Source of the DNA: Pseudomonadota bacterium
Lineage (GTDB): Bacteria > Desulfobacterota > Desulfovibrionia > Desulfovibrionales > Desulfovibrionaceae
Direction: 5' to 3'
DNA length: 37,822 nt
NCBI GenBank assembly: GCA_023433925.1
Contig: JAEYTO010000051.1
Location: forward strand, 1-37,822
A model generated the notes under the pieces. That model had not been told where the DNA came from. It saw only the letters and a program-made list of their open reading frames with translations, and did no database searches. Shown piece by piece: positions 1 to 7,719 of the stretch (positions within the stretch are counted from its first letter, which is position 1; every line of letters begins with the position of its first letter). The position numbers and the translations under genes were made by a program.

Positions 1-62
1 TCAGCAGGCAAGAAGGCCTTTATCCTCTCCCACTGGCTGTCGCTTAGCTCTTGCTGGTACAT
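1..62 (-). mobile_element. IS5-type transposase, N-terminal fragment cut by the window edge
   Basis: The minus strand starts an open frame at ATG 62-60 that reads MYQQELSDSQWERI and then a KAFLP motif before leaving the window. That pattern (short lead, E-L-S-D-x-Q-W-E-x-I, then LP) is the usual beginning of IS5/IS402-type DDE transposases, whose N-terminal domain binds DNA. Only about 20 residues are visible, so intactness cannot be judged. The region between this start and the ABC transporter at 209 probably holds the element's terminal inverted repeat, but I cannot define the end. Confidence 0.65.
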
Positions 63-208
63 CCAGCCAAGTTACTCTCCGTAGGCCCTTTGGCAACCCT
101 CTTGGCTCTTTGAAGACACAGCCTAGCCCTGGCGCCATCCGGGGTCGGCATGGACAAGCTCCCGGCGACATGGGATAAGCTGGTCAGACTGACTTGCCGG
201 AGTCGCAC

Positions 209-1144
209 ATGGCGTCGCCCGAGCCGGCCCAGGCCGGCGCTCCCATCATCGAGGCCGAGAGCCTCGTCAAGCGCTTCGGCGGATTCACCGCCGTGGACGG
301 CATCTCCCTGCGCGTGGAGCGCGGCGAGTTCTTCGGCCTGCTCGGCCCCAACGGCGCGGGCAAGACCTCGGCCATCCGCATGATGTACGGCTTCTCTCCG
401 CTCACGGCCGGCTCCCTGCGCGTCTTCGGCCTGGACATCCGCGAGCATTGGCGGGAAATACGCGGCCGGCTGGGCGTGTGCCAGCAGGAGAACACCCTGG
501 ACACGGACCTGACCGTGGAGGAGAACCTGCTCATCTTCGCGGGCTACTTCGCCATCCCGCGCACAATCGCCCGCCAGCGCGCCGGCGAGCTGCTGTCCTT
601 CTTCGCCCTGGACCACAAGCGCAAGGCCAAGGTCAGCGAGCTGTCGGGCGGCATGTCCCGCCGGCTCATCCTGGCCCGCTCGCTCATCAACGACCCGGAG
701 CTGGTCATCCTCGACGAGCCCACCACGGGCCTGGACCCGCAGTCGCGCCACCAGCTCTGGGACCGGCTCACGGCCCTCAAGCGGCGCGGGCTGACGCTCG
801 TGCTCACCACGCACTACATGGAGGAGGCCGCGCACCTCTGCGACCGCCTGATGATCCTCGACCACGGCAGGATACTCGTGCAGGGCAGCCCGCGGGAACT
901 CATCCAGAAGCACGTCGGCGGCTCCATCATCGAGATCGGCTCGCCCGCGCCCGCCCTGCGCGCCTTCCTGCGCGACAAGGGCATAAATCACGACGATCTG
1001 GGCGAGCGGGTCATCGTCTATGACGGCGACCCGGCCCTGGGCGAGCGCATCCGCCAGGAGTTCTGCTTCGAGCGCTGCATCTTCCGCGCCGCGACTCTGG
1101 AGGATGTTTTCCTGCGCCTGACCGGCAGGGAGCTGCGGGAATGA
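209..1144 (+). CDS. NodI-like ABC transporter ATP-binding protein
   Basis: This is the ATPase of an ABC-2 type exporter that couples ATP hydrolysis to export through the membrane partner encoded next. The 311-residue protein has Walker A GPNGAGKT at about 46-53, a Q-loop near 92, the signature LSGGM at 145-149, Walker B LVILDE at 165-170 followed by PTTGLDP, and an H-loop in TTHYMEEA. The long C-terminal part after about residue 220 fits the NodI/DrrA branch. ATG 209 is preferred over an in-frame TTG at 194 because GGAG at 199-202 lies six bases before it. The stop overlaps the permease start (ATGA). The substrate is unknown; in rhizobia NodIJ exports lipo-chitooligosaccharides, but related pairs in other bacteria have no assigned substrate. 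Confidence 0.88.
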   Translation: MASPEPAQAGAPIIEAESLVKRFGGFTAVDGISLRVERGEFFGLLGPNGAGKTSAIRMMYGFSPLTAGSLRVFGLDIREHWREIRGRLGVCQQENTLDTDLTVEENLLIFAGYFAIPRTIARQRAGELLSFFALDHKRKAKVSELSGGMSRRLILARSLINDPELVILDEPTTGLDPQSRHQLWDRLTALKRRGLTLVLTTHYMEEAAHLCDRLMILDHGRILVQGSPRELIQKHVGGSIIEIGSPAPALRAFLRDKGINHDDLGERVIVYDGDPALGERIRQEFCFERCIFRAATLEDVFLRLTGRELRE

Positions 1145-1920
1145 TCAGGAACCTCTCGCCCCGCCTGTTCCGCGTCTGGTGGCGCAACCTCGTGGTCTAC
1201 AAGCGCATCTGGCAGGTCAACTTCCTCGTGCCGCTGCTGGAGCCCGCCTTCTACATCCTGGCCTTCGGCCTGGGTTTCAGCGGCATGATCGGCGACGTGG
1301 AGTACGCGGGCCTGTCGCTGACCTACACCGAGTTCATCGCTCCGGCCCTGGTGGCCACGGCGGTCATGTACAACAGCTTCTTCGAGACGACCTACACGAG
1401 CTTCGTGCGCATGTATTACCAGAAGACCTTCGACGCCATGCTGGCCACGCCGCTGTCCCTGGAGGAGGTCATCACGGCCGAGATCGTCTGGAGCGCCTCC
1501 AAGGCCGCGGCGGCCGTGGCCATCATGCTCCTGGTGCTCATGCCGCTCGGCTACGTGGCCTTCCCCCTTGGCCTGGCGCTCATCCCCCTGGCCTTCCTGG
1601 GCGGTCTGGCCTTCGGCTCCATAGGCATGTTCTTCACAGGCATCACGCCGAGCATCGACATGTTCAACCTGCCGACGTTCCTGTTCATCACGCCCATGTT
1701 CCTCTTCTCCGGCACCTTCTTCCCGATCTCGGGCCTGCCCGAGTGGGCCCAGGCCGCGTCCCTGGCCTTCCCGCTCTACCACCTCGTGGAGCTGTGCCGC
1801 CTGCTGTCCCTGCGTGCCTCCGAGGCCAACCCCCTGGTCAGCCTGGCCTACATGCTCGTGTTCACGCTCCTGTTCCTGTGGCTAGGTCTGCGGGCCATGC
1901 GGCGGAGGTTGATCAAGTAG
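1141..1920 (+). CDS. NodJ-like ABC-2 transporter permease
   Basis: This is the membrane partner of the preceding ATPase: 259 residues with about six hydrophobic segments and the ABC-2 permease layout. The central part FVRMYYQKTFDAMLATPLS is the conserved cytosolic coupling region of this family, and the C-terminal half carries the LFSGTFFPISGLPEW stretch typical of NodJ and related exporters. The ATG overlaps the upstream stop by four bases, so translation is coupled. The gene ends six bases before the stop codon of the convergent vsr gene, leaving no room for a separate terminator. With no biosynthetic gene cluster nearby, the exported compound cannot be guessed. Confidence 0.87.
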   Translation: MIRNLSPRLFRVWWRNLVVYKRIWQVNFLVPLLEPAFYILAFGLGFSGMIGDVEYAGLSLTYTEFIAPALVATAVMYNSFFETTYTSFVRMYYQKTFDAMLATPLSLEEVITAEIVWSASKAAAAVAIMLLVLMPLGYVAFPLGLALIPLAFLGGLAFGSIGMFFTGITPSIDMFNLPTFLFITPMFLFSGTFFPISGLPEWAQAASLAFPLYHLVELCRLLSLRASEANPLVSLAYMLVFTLLFLWLGLRAMRRRLIK

Positions 1921-1926
1921 ATCCTG

Positions 1927-2352
1927 CTAACGGCCAGCGTGAGAGGGGCCAAGGAAGGCGACCAGGCGTTCGACCATGTCTTCACGATTTTTCAATTCGC
2001 ACTCCCACACGACCAGCGTCCTCCAGCCAAGTTCTTCGAGCCGAGCGATCGTCTGCTTATCGCGCGAGACGCTGGCCGCGCGCTTCTTCCGCCAGTAGTT
2101 CGCGTTGCTTTTGGGCTCGCGTTTGCCCCTTGGGCAGTCGTGCCCATGCCAGAAGCAGCCATGGACGAAGATGACGGCCCGGCGGGCTGGGAAGACAATA
2201 TCCGGGGTTCCAGGAAGGTCGCGACGGTGGAGTCTGAAGCGATAGCCTAATCCGTGCAGAAGAGAGCGGATCGTTTTCTCGGGGGAGGTGTTTTTGCCCT
2301 TTACGGCCCGCATGACGCGGCTGCGAGTGGCCGCATCATATACGTCGGGCAT
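1927..2352 (-). CDS. vsr: very short patch repair endonuclease (Vsr)
   Basis: Vsr nicks DNA 5' of the mismatched T in T:G mispairs that arise when 5-methylcytosine deaminates, starting very-short-patch repair. The 141-residue protein matches family length and has the catalytic centre in the expected places: D51 in GTPDIVF, H64 in FVHGCFWHGHDC and H69. An N-terminal VMRAVKGKNTSPE block and a C-terminal LGWRTLVVWECEL block are also typical. It is the last gene of a methyltransferase - endonuclease - vsr operon. Its ATG (2352-2350) overlaps the endonuclease stop as ATGA. Its job here is presumably to repair deaminated sites of the companion methyltransferase (inference). Confidence 0.95.
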   Translation of the reverse strand: MPDVYDAATRSRVMRAVKGKNTSPEKTIRSLLHGLGYRFRLHRRDLPGTPDIVFPARRAVIFVHGCFWHGHDCPRGKREPKSNANYWRKKRAASVSRDKQTIARLEELGWRTLVVWECELKNREDMVERLVAFLGPSHAGR

Positions 2353-3239
2353 CAGCGGGAGGCGCGTTTGAGATTTGTCCAGCCCGATTCGGCGACGACT
2401 TCGCCAAGGCGAATGAGCGTGGTCTTCCGCTGGACATCGTTGCCCGACATCCGCGCCTCGATATGGACTTCGGTGATGTCGCGCTCATCGCCGCCGAAGC
2501 GTTTCACCAATGCCGAGGCGAGAGCCACCTCTTCGAGCCGCCACACGTGCGGCTTCGGGTTGTCTCGCGGGTCCGGCGCAGTGCGCGGGAACAGATAAAC
2601 GCAAGGAGGCGGCATGGCCCGGCCGTCGATCTCGACGCATCTGCCCTCGGCGATCTTTGGGCACGGTCTGCCCCGAGTGCCGCAAAGCATGTCCCAGACG
2701 ATCAGGCCCTCGATCCTGTCCCCTTCGGCGAGGATTTTACCCCCAAGACGCGTGTGGACGCCCGACCAGACGTTATGCCTCGGGTCCGCTCCCGGATTCT
2801 GGCAAAGCGACCAGATGAGGAATTCGTCCGCGTTTTTGGGACGCTGAAAAATATTGGTGTTGTTGCCGTCCAGGCATCCTTTGGCTTCGAAGATGCATTG
2901 GCGCGAATTGGGCATCGCGACGTGATAGTCATGGCGATCCCCCGCGCCAGTGAACGAGAAGGATGAAATGAGCTTGTCGTTTTTCAGCTGCGTCAAGGCC
3001 CAGTCGATGAAATCCTTTTTCTCCTGCATTGAGGCCGCTTGCGTGCCGCGAATGCTCTCGATGGCGCTTCTGAACAGCCCAGAGCGCCAGAATTCGACCT
3101 CGTCCATCCCATGGCCGCCGATTCGGTGCGCTTCGGCTTTCAGCGCCTCGATGTAGTCGCGGATGCGCTCCCGCGTTTCCGGCAGGCATGCGCATGGCGT
3201 TATTTCGCGCGCCTTCGCCGATCTCTTGCTGGATGCCAT
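2352..3239 (-). CDS. probable type II restriction endonuclease
   Basis: I do not recognise the family. The case for a restriction enzyme is its place between a C5-cytosine methyltransferase and vsr, with ATGA overlaps at both ends, plus a PD-(D/E)XK-like core: D104 in HDYHV followed 14 residues later by E118-A-K120 in FEAKG, flanked by hydrophobic beta-strand-like stretches. The 295-residue size fits a type II enzyme. The start is ATG 3239-3237, which overlaps the methyltransferase stop; the frame stays open 21 codons further upstream inside that gene. The C-terminal third is rich in charged residues and may include the DNA-recognition part. The recognition sequence is unknown but must match that of the methyltransferase if the assignment is right. 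Confidence 0.6.
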   Translation of the reverse strand: MASSKRSAKAREITPCACLPETRERIRDYIEALKAEAHRIGGHGMDEVEFWRSGLFRSAIESIRGTQAASMQEKKDFIDWALTQLKNDKLISSFSFTGAGDRHDYHVAMPNSRQCIFEAKGCLDGNNTNIFQRPKNADEFLIWSLCQNPGADPRHNVWSGVHTRLGGKILAEGDRIEGLIVWDMLCGTRGRPCPKIAEGRCVEIDGRAMPPPCVYLFPRTAPDPRDNPKPHVWRLEEVALASALVKRFGGDERDITEVHIEARMSGNDVQRKTTLIRLGEVVAESGWTNLKRASR

Positions 3240-4381
3240 CAAGCCACCTCTTCGGCTGCGATCGTGATCAGAGCGGGCTCGATCACATGCCGGGCGAGCC
3301 ATTCGACGACTGGAACGGCCACGCCGTCGCCAGCCAAGCGGTAAGCGTCGTTGTAGCGCTTGGGCAATGTGTAATCCTCAGGCAATCCCATCAAGCGAGC
3401 GGCTTCCCGTGGAGAAAAAAGGCGACTGCGGACACGCTTCCCTTCGACCACGAGAATGATTTGTCGGCTTGATCCTCCGGCCGGAGTCCGAAGGCAACCC
3501 GCGACATCGTCAAACCGGACTTCCGCGCGCTGGCATTTGGCGCCATTGGAGTCCTTTCGAGTCCTCTTGTAGACGGCTCCCATCATGCGTTGGCTTGCGC
3601 GCTTCGCTTGGGCCACCTTCTCGCGGTTTAGGGGAGACATCATGGTCAGGAGGCGTTTCGTTTCGAAAGGGCTATGCCACTCGACGCCTGCCGGCTCTTG
3701 CTCGATTATATCCGCCAAGCGGCTTTCGCGTTTGGCGGGCGTGGGAAGACGCAGCCAAGTCCAACTGGCGCGAGCCTTGTCCGAAAGTTGATTGTAAGCC
3801 AAGCCGAAAGAGTCCGGATGCCAGGGCGAGGCCGGATACATGCCCAGCAGGGAGGCCGGAGGCGCGGCTTCGGGTTTCTTAAAACCGACGATGAAGAGGC
3901 GCGGGCGGCTTTGCGGCAGGAAATATTGGGCGTCTATCACCAGGGGCGCGTATTGGTAGTCCTCCTCGGCCAAGACTTCGCAAATCGCCGCGAAATCGCG
4001 TCCCTTATGGGATGTGACGGCGCCCTGGACGTTTTCAAGAACGATGGTCTTCGGGGGGCGCCCTTCTCGCCCGAGCGCTTGGATGAGTTTCCAGAACAGC
4101 CAGAACGTGCCCGAACGCTTGCCTTTCAAGCCGCCGCCGTTTCCGGCGAGCGAAAGGTCCTGACAAGGAAATGAAGCCCAAGCCAAGTCGGCATGTCCGG
4201 GGAGATCGGAGGGGAGCACCTCGGCGACGTCTCCGATACGAAGCTCATCCGCGCCGTCAAAGTAGGAGCGATAGCTCGCGGCTTTCATCGAATCTATGTC
4301 GTTAGCGAAAGCGCAACGCCAGGAAGCGCCAAGCCCAAGTCGAGCCATGCCTCCGCCAGCAAAAAATTCATAGAAATTCAT
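3239..4381 (-). CDS. DNA (cytosine-5-)-methyltransferase
   Basis: This enzyme methylates cytosine C5 using S-adenosylmethionine and would protect the host from the companion endonuclease. The 380-residue protein shows the ordered C5-MTase motifs: I FAGGGMARLGLG (7-18), IV FPCQ with catalytic C73, VI LENVQG (115-120), VIII QSRPR (157-161), and a C-terminal motif X near GDGVAVPVV. The variable target-recognition region lies at about 180-300 and does not tell me the site. ATG 4381-4379 has a GAGGA ribosome binding site seven bases upstream. It is first in a three-gene operon. Base composition is lower in GC than the surrounding genes, consistent with horizontal acquisition of the whole unit. Confidence 0.94.
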   Translation of the reverse strand: MNFYEFFAGGGMARLGLGASWRCAFANDIDSMKAASYRSYFDGADELRIGDVAEVLPSDLPGHADLAWASFPCQDLSLAGNGGGLKGKRSGTFWLFWKLIQALGREGRPPKTIVLENVQGAVTSHKGRDFAAICEVLAEEDYQYAPLVIDAQYFLPQSRPRLFIVGFKKPEAAPPASLLGMYPASPWHPDSFGLAYNQLSDKARASWTWLRLPTPAKRESRLADIIEQEPAGVEWHSPFETKRLLTMMSPLNREKVAQAKRASQRMMGAVYKRTRKDSNGAKCQRAEVRFDDVAGCLRTPAGGSSRQIILVVEGKRVRSRLFSPREAARLMGLPEDYTLPKRYNDAYRLAGDGVAVPVVEWLARHVIEPALITIAAEEVA

Positions 4382-4561
4382 ATGTTGTTCCTCAAATTGA
4401 CAATCCTGCTTAGCACTTCACCCGAACAATAGCAAACGCTGCCAGAGGCGGCCCGATCCGCCTGATTTTTGGAATAAGGCGTGTAAGCTAAAATCGAATT
4501 TTGTTCCGTCTGGAGACGGCGACGAACCCTTTGAGGCGTTATAGCGCAATATGCTGCAATT

Positions 4562-4583
4562 GAGAGAGAACTTGCCCTCTCTC
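4562..4583 (-). terminator. weak hairpin downstream of malate synthase
   Basis: A perfect 7-bp stem (GAGAGAG 4562-4568 with CTCTCTC 4577-4583, 8-base loop) lies 14 bases past the malate synthase stop on the minus strand. There is no convincing T-tract, so it may be only a 3'-end stabiliser. The rest of 4382-4596 is AT-richer spacer that should contain the promoter of the methyltransferase operon; no clear -35/-10 pair is visible. Confidence 0.3.
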
Positions 4584-4596
4584 GGTACGCCCATGG

Positions 4597-6195
4597 TCAA
4601 TCCAGATGCCCGTAGGCTTGCAAGGTGATGAAGTCCGGCAGCTCGGGCGCGGTGCAGGCCGCGTCGAGCAGTTCGGCGGCCAGGTCGAAGCGGCGCTGGC
4701 TCCAGGCCTTGTCGTCCAGGTCAGATCTGAACCTGGCCAGGGTCTCGCCCAGGGTCTTGCGGAAAAGCTCCCTGGTGATGCGCGTGCCGTCCTCGGCCCG
4801 GCCGCCGGGGTGCTTGATCCACTGCCAGATCTGGGCTCGGGAGACCTCGGCCGTGGCCGCGTCCTCCATGAGGTTGTCGATGGGCACGCAGCCCGTGCCG
4901 CGCAGCCAGGCCTCCAGGTAGAGCAGGGCCACGCGGGTGTTCCTGGCCAGGCCGGCCAGGGTGATGTTGCCCTCGGGCACGGATTGCAGGTCGGCCGCGC
5001 TGGGGTTCACGTCCTCGCGCTTTTTGTCGAGCTGGTTGTCGCCGGTCATGACGCGCTCGAAGGCCTCGCGGGCCGTGGCCACCAGGCCAGGATGGGCGAC
5101 CCGGGCGCCGTCGTGGCCGTCCGTCGCCTCGCGCCCCTTGTCGGCGCGCACCTTGGCCAGGGCCTTCTCGTTGGCCTCGGGATCGCCCGTGCTGGGGATC
5201 CGTGCGGCCATGCCGCCCATGGCGTAGGCCCCTCGACGGTGGCTGGCGCGGATGACGAGCCGCGAGTAGTCGCGCAAGAACGGCGTGAGCATGGTGATCT
5301 GGTCGCGGTCGGGCAGCACGTGCTCGGGCCTGTTCCTGAAGGTCTTGATGTAGCTGAAGATGTAGTTCCAGCGATCGCAGCCGAGGCCTGCGGCGTGTTC
5401 GCGCAGCTCCCAGAGGATCTCGTCCAATTGGAACACGGCCGGCAGGGTCTCGATGAGCACCGTGGCCTTGATGGAGCCGCGCGGGATGCCGAGACGCTCC
5501 TGGGCCAGGAGGAAGACCTCGTTCCACAGCCTGGCTTCCATGTACGACTGAAGCTTGGGCAGATGGAAGTAGGGACCCGCGCCCGAGCCGAGCAGGTCCC
5601 GCGCGTTGTGGAAGAAGTGCAGCCCGAAGTCGAAGAGCGCGCCGGACATGGGCTCGCCATCCACGAGCGCGTGCTTCTCGGGCAGGTGCCAGCCTCGCGG
5701 CCGCACGAGAAGCGTGGCGGTCCGCTCGTTCAGACGGTAGTGCCCGCCGTCGGGCGACTTGAGTTCGATGGTCCGGTTCACGGCGTCGCGCAGGTTGATC
5801 TGGCCCTGGATCATGTTGTCCCATGTGGGCGACGAGGAGTCCTCGAAGTCGGCCATGTACGTGTCCGCGCCCGAGTTGAGCCCGTTGATGACCATCTTGC
5901 GGTCCACGGGGCCGGTGAGCTCGACCGTGCGGCGTTGCAAGGCCGTGGGGATGGGGGCCACGGCCCACTCGTCGTCGTCGCGGATGGACGCGGTCTCGGC
6001 CGGGAAGTCGAGTCTGGCGCCGGCGTCCAGCTCGGCCTGGCGCTTAAGGCGCTCGGCGAGCAGGGCCACGCGCGCGGGATCGAAGGTGCGGTGCAGCTCG
6101 GCCAGGAAGCCGGCCGCGGCAGGCGTCAGGATGGTGCGCTGCGCGTTGCTCAGCGGGGCCTCGACCACGAAGCCGGAGATGATCGTCTCGGCCAT
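4597..6195 (-). CDS. aceB: malate synthase A
   Basis: Malate synthase condenses glyoxylate with acetyl-CoA to malate, the second step of the glyoxylate shunt and a general route for removing glyoxylate. The 532 residues match the A isoform, as opposed to the longer G form of about 720. Visible motifs are LLVRPRGWH with the catalytic Arg near 165, IET at about 248-250, the family signature region LGCDRWNYIFSY (271-282), and NLMEDAATAEVSRAQ with the probable catalytic-base Asp. ATG 6195 is chosen because AGAGGAGG lies seven bases upstream; the frame stays open to 6270 but runs into a structured leader. Isocitrate lyase is not in the window. Confidence 0.93.
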   Translation of the reverse strand: MAETIISGFVVEAPLSNAQRTILTPAAAGFLAELHRTFDPARVALLAERLKRQAELDAGARLDFPAETASIRDDDEWAVAPIPTALQRRTVELTGPVDRKMVINGLNSGADTYMADFEDSSSPTWDNMIQGQINLRDAVNRTIELKSPDGGHYRLNERTATLLVRPRGWHLPEKHALVDGEPMSGALFDFGLHFFHNARDLLGSGAGPYFHLPKLQSYMEARLWNEVFLLAQERLGIPRGSIKATVLIETLPAVFQLDEILWELREHAAGLGCDRWNYIFSYIKTFRNRPEHVLPDRDQITMLTPFLRDYSRLVIRASHRRGAYAMGGMAARIPSTGDPEANEKALAKVRADKGREATDGHDGARVAHPGLVATAREAFERVMTGDNQLDKKREDVNPSAADLQSVPEGNITLAGLARNTRVALLYLEAWLRGTGCVPIDNLMEDAATAEVSRAQIWQWIKHPGGRAEDGTRITRELFRKTLGETLARFRSDLDDKAWSQRRFDLAAELLDAACTAPELPDFITLQAYGHLD

Positions 6196-6221
6196 GGCGC
6201 GTCCTCCTCTAGGGTCTCTTA

Positions 6222-6312
6222 TGAACCAGCTCGCGGGCTTCGGGAATGCTTTTCTGCTCGCGCATCCCAAGCCCGCGCCGGGCGTCCCGGCAGGCGCCCG
6301 CGAGCCGGTTCA
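6222..6312 (-). ncRNA. structured leader or repeat-like element before malate synthase
   Basis: Between the ydfG-like stop and the malate synthase ribosome binding site, the minus-strand RNA can close a 17-bp stem (6296-6312 with 6222-6238). It is fully paired if one G-U wobble is allowed; the plus-strand RNA would have an A-C mismatch there. Inside are a perfect GCCGGG/CCCGGC hairpin with a three-base loop (6277-6291) and a bulged hairpin (about 6238-6271), giving a three-way junction. The Shine-Dalgarno AGAGGAGG begins roughly a dozen bases after the closing stem. I do not match it to a known riboswitch class. A small mobile palindromic element is the main alternative. Confidence 0.5.
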
Positions 6313-6321
6313 CGGCAAACC

Positions 6322-7074
6322 CTAGCCCCTGGACACGGGCAGCGGACCCCAGGACTGGCAGGTGGGCATGACCTCCAGCCGGTTGATGTTCACGTGCGCG
6401 GGCAGCGAGCAGGCCCACCAGATGCACTCGGCAATGTCCTCGGGCGTCAGCGGCTGGCAGTTCTCGTAGACCTTGCCCGCCTTGGCCTCGTCGCCCTTGA
6501 AGCGCACCAGCGAGAACTCGCTCTCGGCCATGCCCGGCTCGATGTTCGTCACGCGCACGCCCGTGCCGTGCAGGTCCGCGCGCAGGTTGCGGGAGAACTG
6601 CTTGACGAAGGCCTTGGTGGCCCCGTAGACGTTCCCGCCAGGATAGGGGTAGTCGCCGGCGATGGAACCCAGGTTGAGCACGTGCCCGCGGCGGCGCGAG
6701 ACCATGCCGGGCAGGACCAGGCGGGTCATGTGCAGCAGGCCCTTGATGTTCGTGTCCACCATGGCTTCCCAGTCCTCGGGGCTGCACTTCCAGGCGGGCT
6801 CCAGGCCCAGGGCCAGGCCGGCGTTGTTCACGAGCACGTCGATGTCCCGGAAGCCCTCGGGCAGGCCGTTGATCTCGCGCTCGCAGTCCGCGCTGTCGCG
6901 CACGTCGAACGCGGCCAGGTGAACGGGCACGCCGGACAGTTCGCCGCGCAGGGCCTCCAGGCGCTCGCGCCGCCGCCCCGTGAGCACCAGCCGCCAGCCG
7001 GCGGCGGCGAACCGGCGCGCGCAGGCCGCGCCGAAACCGGCCGTGGCGCCGGTGATGCAGATGGTCTGAGTCAT
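6322..7074 (-). CDS. ydfG: YdfG-like NADP-dependent 3-hydroxy acid dehydrogenase (SDR)
   Basis: This is a classical short-chain dehydrogenase of 250 residues. The nucleotide-binding motif TGATAGFG is at about 8-15, with an R-R-x-R stretch near residues 33-36 that favours NADP. NNAG follows at about 87-90, and the catalytic Ser (GSIAG) and Y-x-x-x-K (YGATK) come after it. Long stretches such as PGGNVYGATKAFVKQFS and the ending LPAHVNINRLEVMP match E. coli YdfG closely; that enzyme oxidises L-serine, L-allo-threonine and 3-hydroxy acids. TGGAGG precedes ATG 7074. It is the first gene of a likely two-gene unit with malate synthase, 126 bases apart. Any metabolic link to glyoxylate is inference. 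Confidence 0.9.
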   Translation of the reverse strand: MTQTICITGATAGFGAACARRFAAAGWRLVLTGRRRERLEALRGELSGVPVHLAAFDVRDSADCEREINGLPEGFRDIDVLVNNAGLALGLEPAWKCSPEDWEAMVDTNIKGLLHMTRLVLPGMVSRRRGHVLNLGSIAGDYPYPGGNVYGATKAFVKQFSRNLRADLHGTGVRVTNIEPGMAESEFSLVRFKGDEAKAGKVYENCQPLTPEDIAECIWWACSLPAHVNINRLEVMPTCQSWGPLPVSRG

Positions 7075-7318
7075 GCTTCCTCCAGTGTTCGGTTTGCCGC
7101 CGTCATCGGCTGAAGGAATCTAGCACGGACCTGCCTGAAGCGGAATAATGCACGGGGCTTGCGCAATCGGGCCGAACAGGCCAAGAAAGGACCGCGGGCC
7201 TTGCCGGCGGCCCGAACGCCGGCCGAGTTCTTGCAGCCGCATGGGCGGCGCCTTTGCCGGCCTGGCCCGGACAAGGCGAATGATATCGAACCGACAGGAT
7301 TCCAAGAGGTTGAGCCCT

Positions 7319-7552
7319 ATGCTTCGATTCGTCACGCTGGTGACGCTGGCGACGGCCCTGGCCGCCGCACCGGCCTCGGCCAGGGCCAAGCCCTCCTTCG
7401 AGGCCATGGACACGGATCACGACGGCTGGATCTCCTACGAGGAGGTCATCGCCGTGTACCCGACCACGGAGGAGGACGCCTTCGATGTTTATGACAAGGA
7501 CCGCGACGGCGTGCTCGACATGAAGGAGTGGAAGCGCTTCGCTCCCCGCTAG
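7319..7552 (+). CDS. small exported EF-hand protein
   Basis: This 77-residue protein has an N-terminal signal peptide (hydrophobic LRFVTLVTLATALAAAP, cleavage likely after the ASA near residue 20). Two EF-hand Ca2+-binding loops follow: DTDHDGWISYEE and DKDRDGVLDMKE. Both have acidic ligands at positions 1, 3, 5 and 12 and Gly at position 6. It is probably periplasmic and binds calcium as a buffer or structural factor; no partner is evident. ATG 7319 is preferred because AAGAGG lies nine bases upstream. The gene diverges from ydfG (244-base gap) and is followed by two hairpins. Confidence 0.82.
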   Translation: MLRFVTLVTLATALAAAPASARAKPSFEAMDTDHDGWISYEEVIAVYPTTEEDAFDVYDKDRDGVLDMKEWKRFAPR

Positions 7553-7565
7553 CCGGAATGGCCAT

Positions 7566-7589
7566 CCCGCCGGGAGCTTGCCCGGCGGG
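7566..7589 (+). terminator. hairpin after EF-hand gene
   Basis: A perfect 9-bp GC stem (CCCGCCGGG / CCCGGCGGG) with a six-base loop begins 13 bases after the EF-hand stop codon. It lacks a T-tract, so termination strength is uncertain. Confidence 0.55.
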
Positions 7590-7663
7590 CTGTCGCCGCT
7601 CCGCTTCCAGGGCCGCGCGGCCCTGTTGTAGCCTCCGTGCCCGCGGCATGGCCCATGACGTGA

Positions 7664-7689
7664 AAAGGCCCGCCTGACGACGGGCCTTT
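7664..7689. terminator. bidirectional intrinsic terminator between EF-hand and rubrerythrin genes
   Basis: A 9-bp stem AAAGGCCCG / CGGGCCTTT with an eight-base loop sits between two convergent genes. Read on the minus strand it ends in a four-T run (rubrerythrin side); on the plus strand it ends in three Ts. This is the standard form of an intrinsic terminator shared by convergent genes. Confidence 0.75.
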
Positions 7690-7719
7690 CGCGGTGAGGA
7701 GGCGAGGCGGAGGGGAATA

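Noticed and set aside
4418..4600. 60-codon frame on the minus strand upstream of the methyltransferase
   Set aside because: No ribosome binding site, no recognisable content and it overlaps the likely terminator and promoter region.
4606..7113. 835-codon open frame on the plus strand
   Set aside because: It is antisense to malate synthase and the SDR, has biased composition (Gly, Arg, His, Val, Gln), and is an artefact of GC-rich codon use on the other strand.
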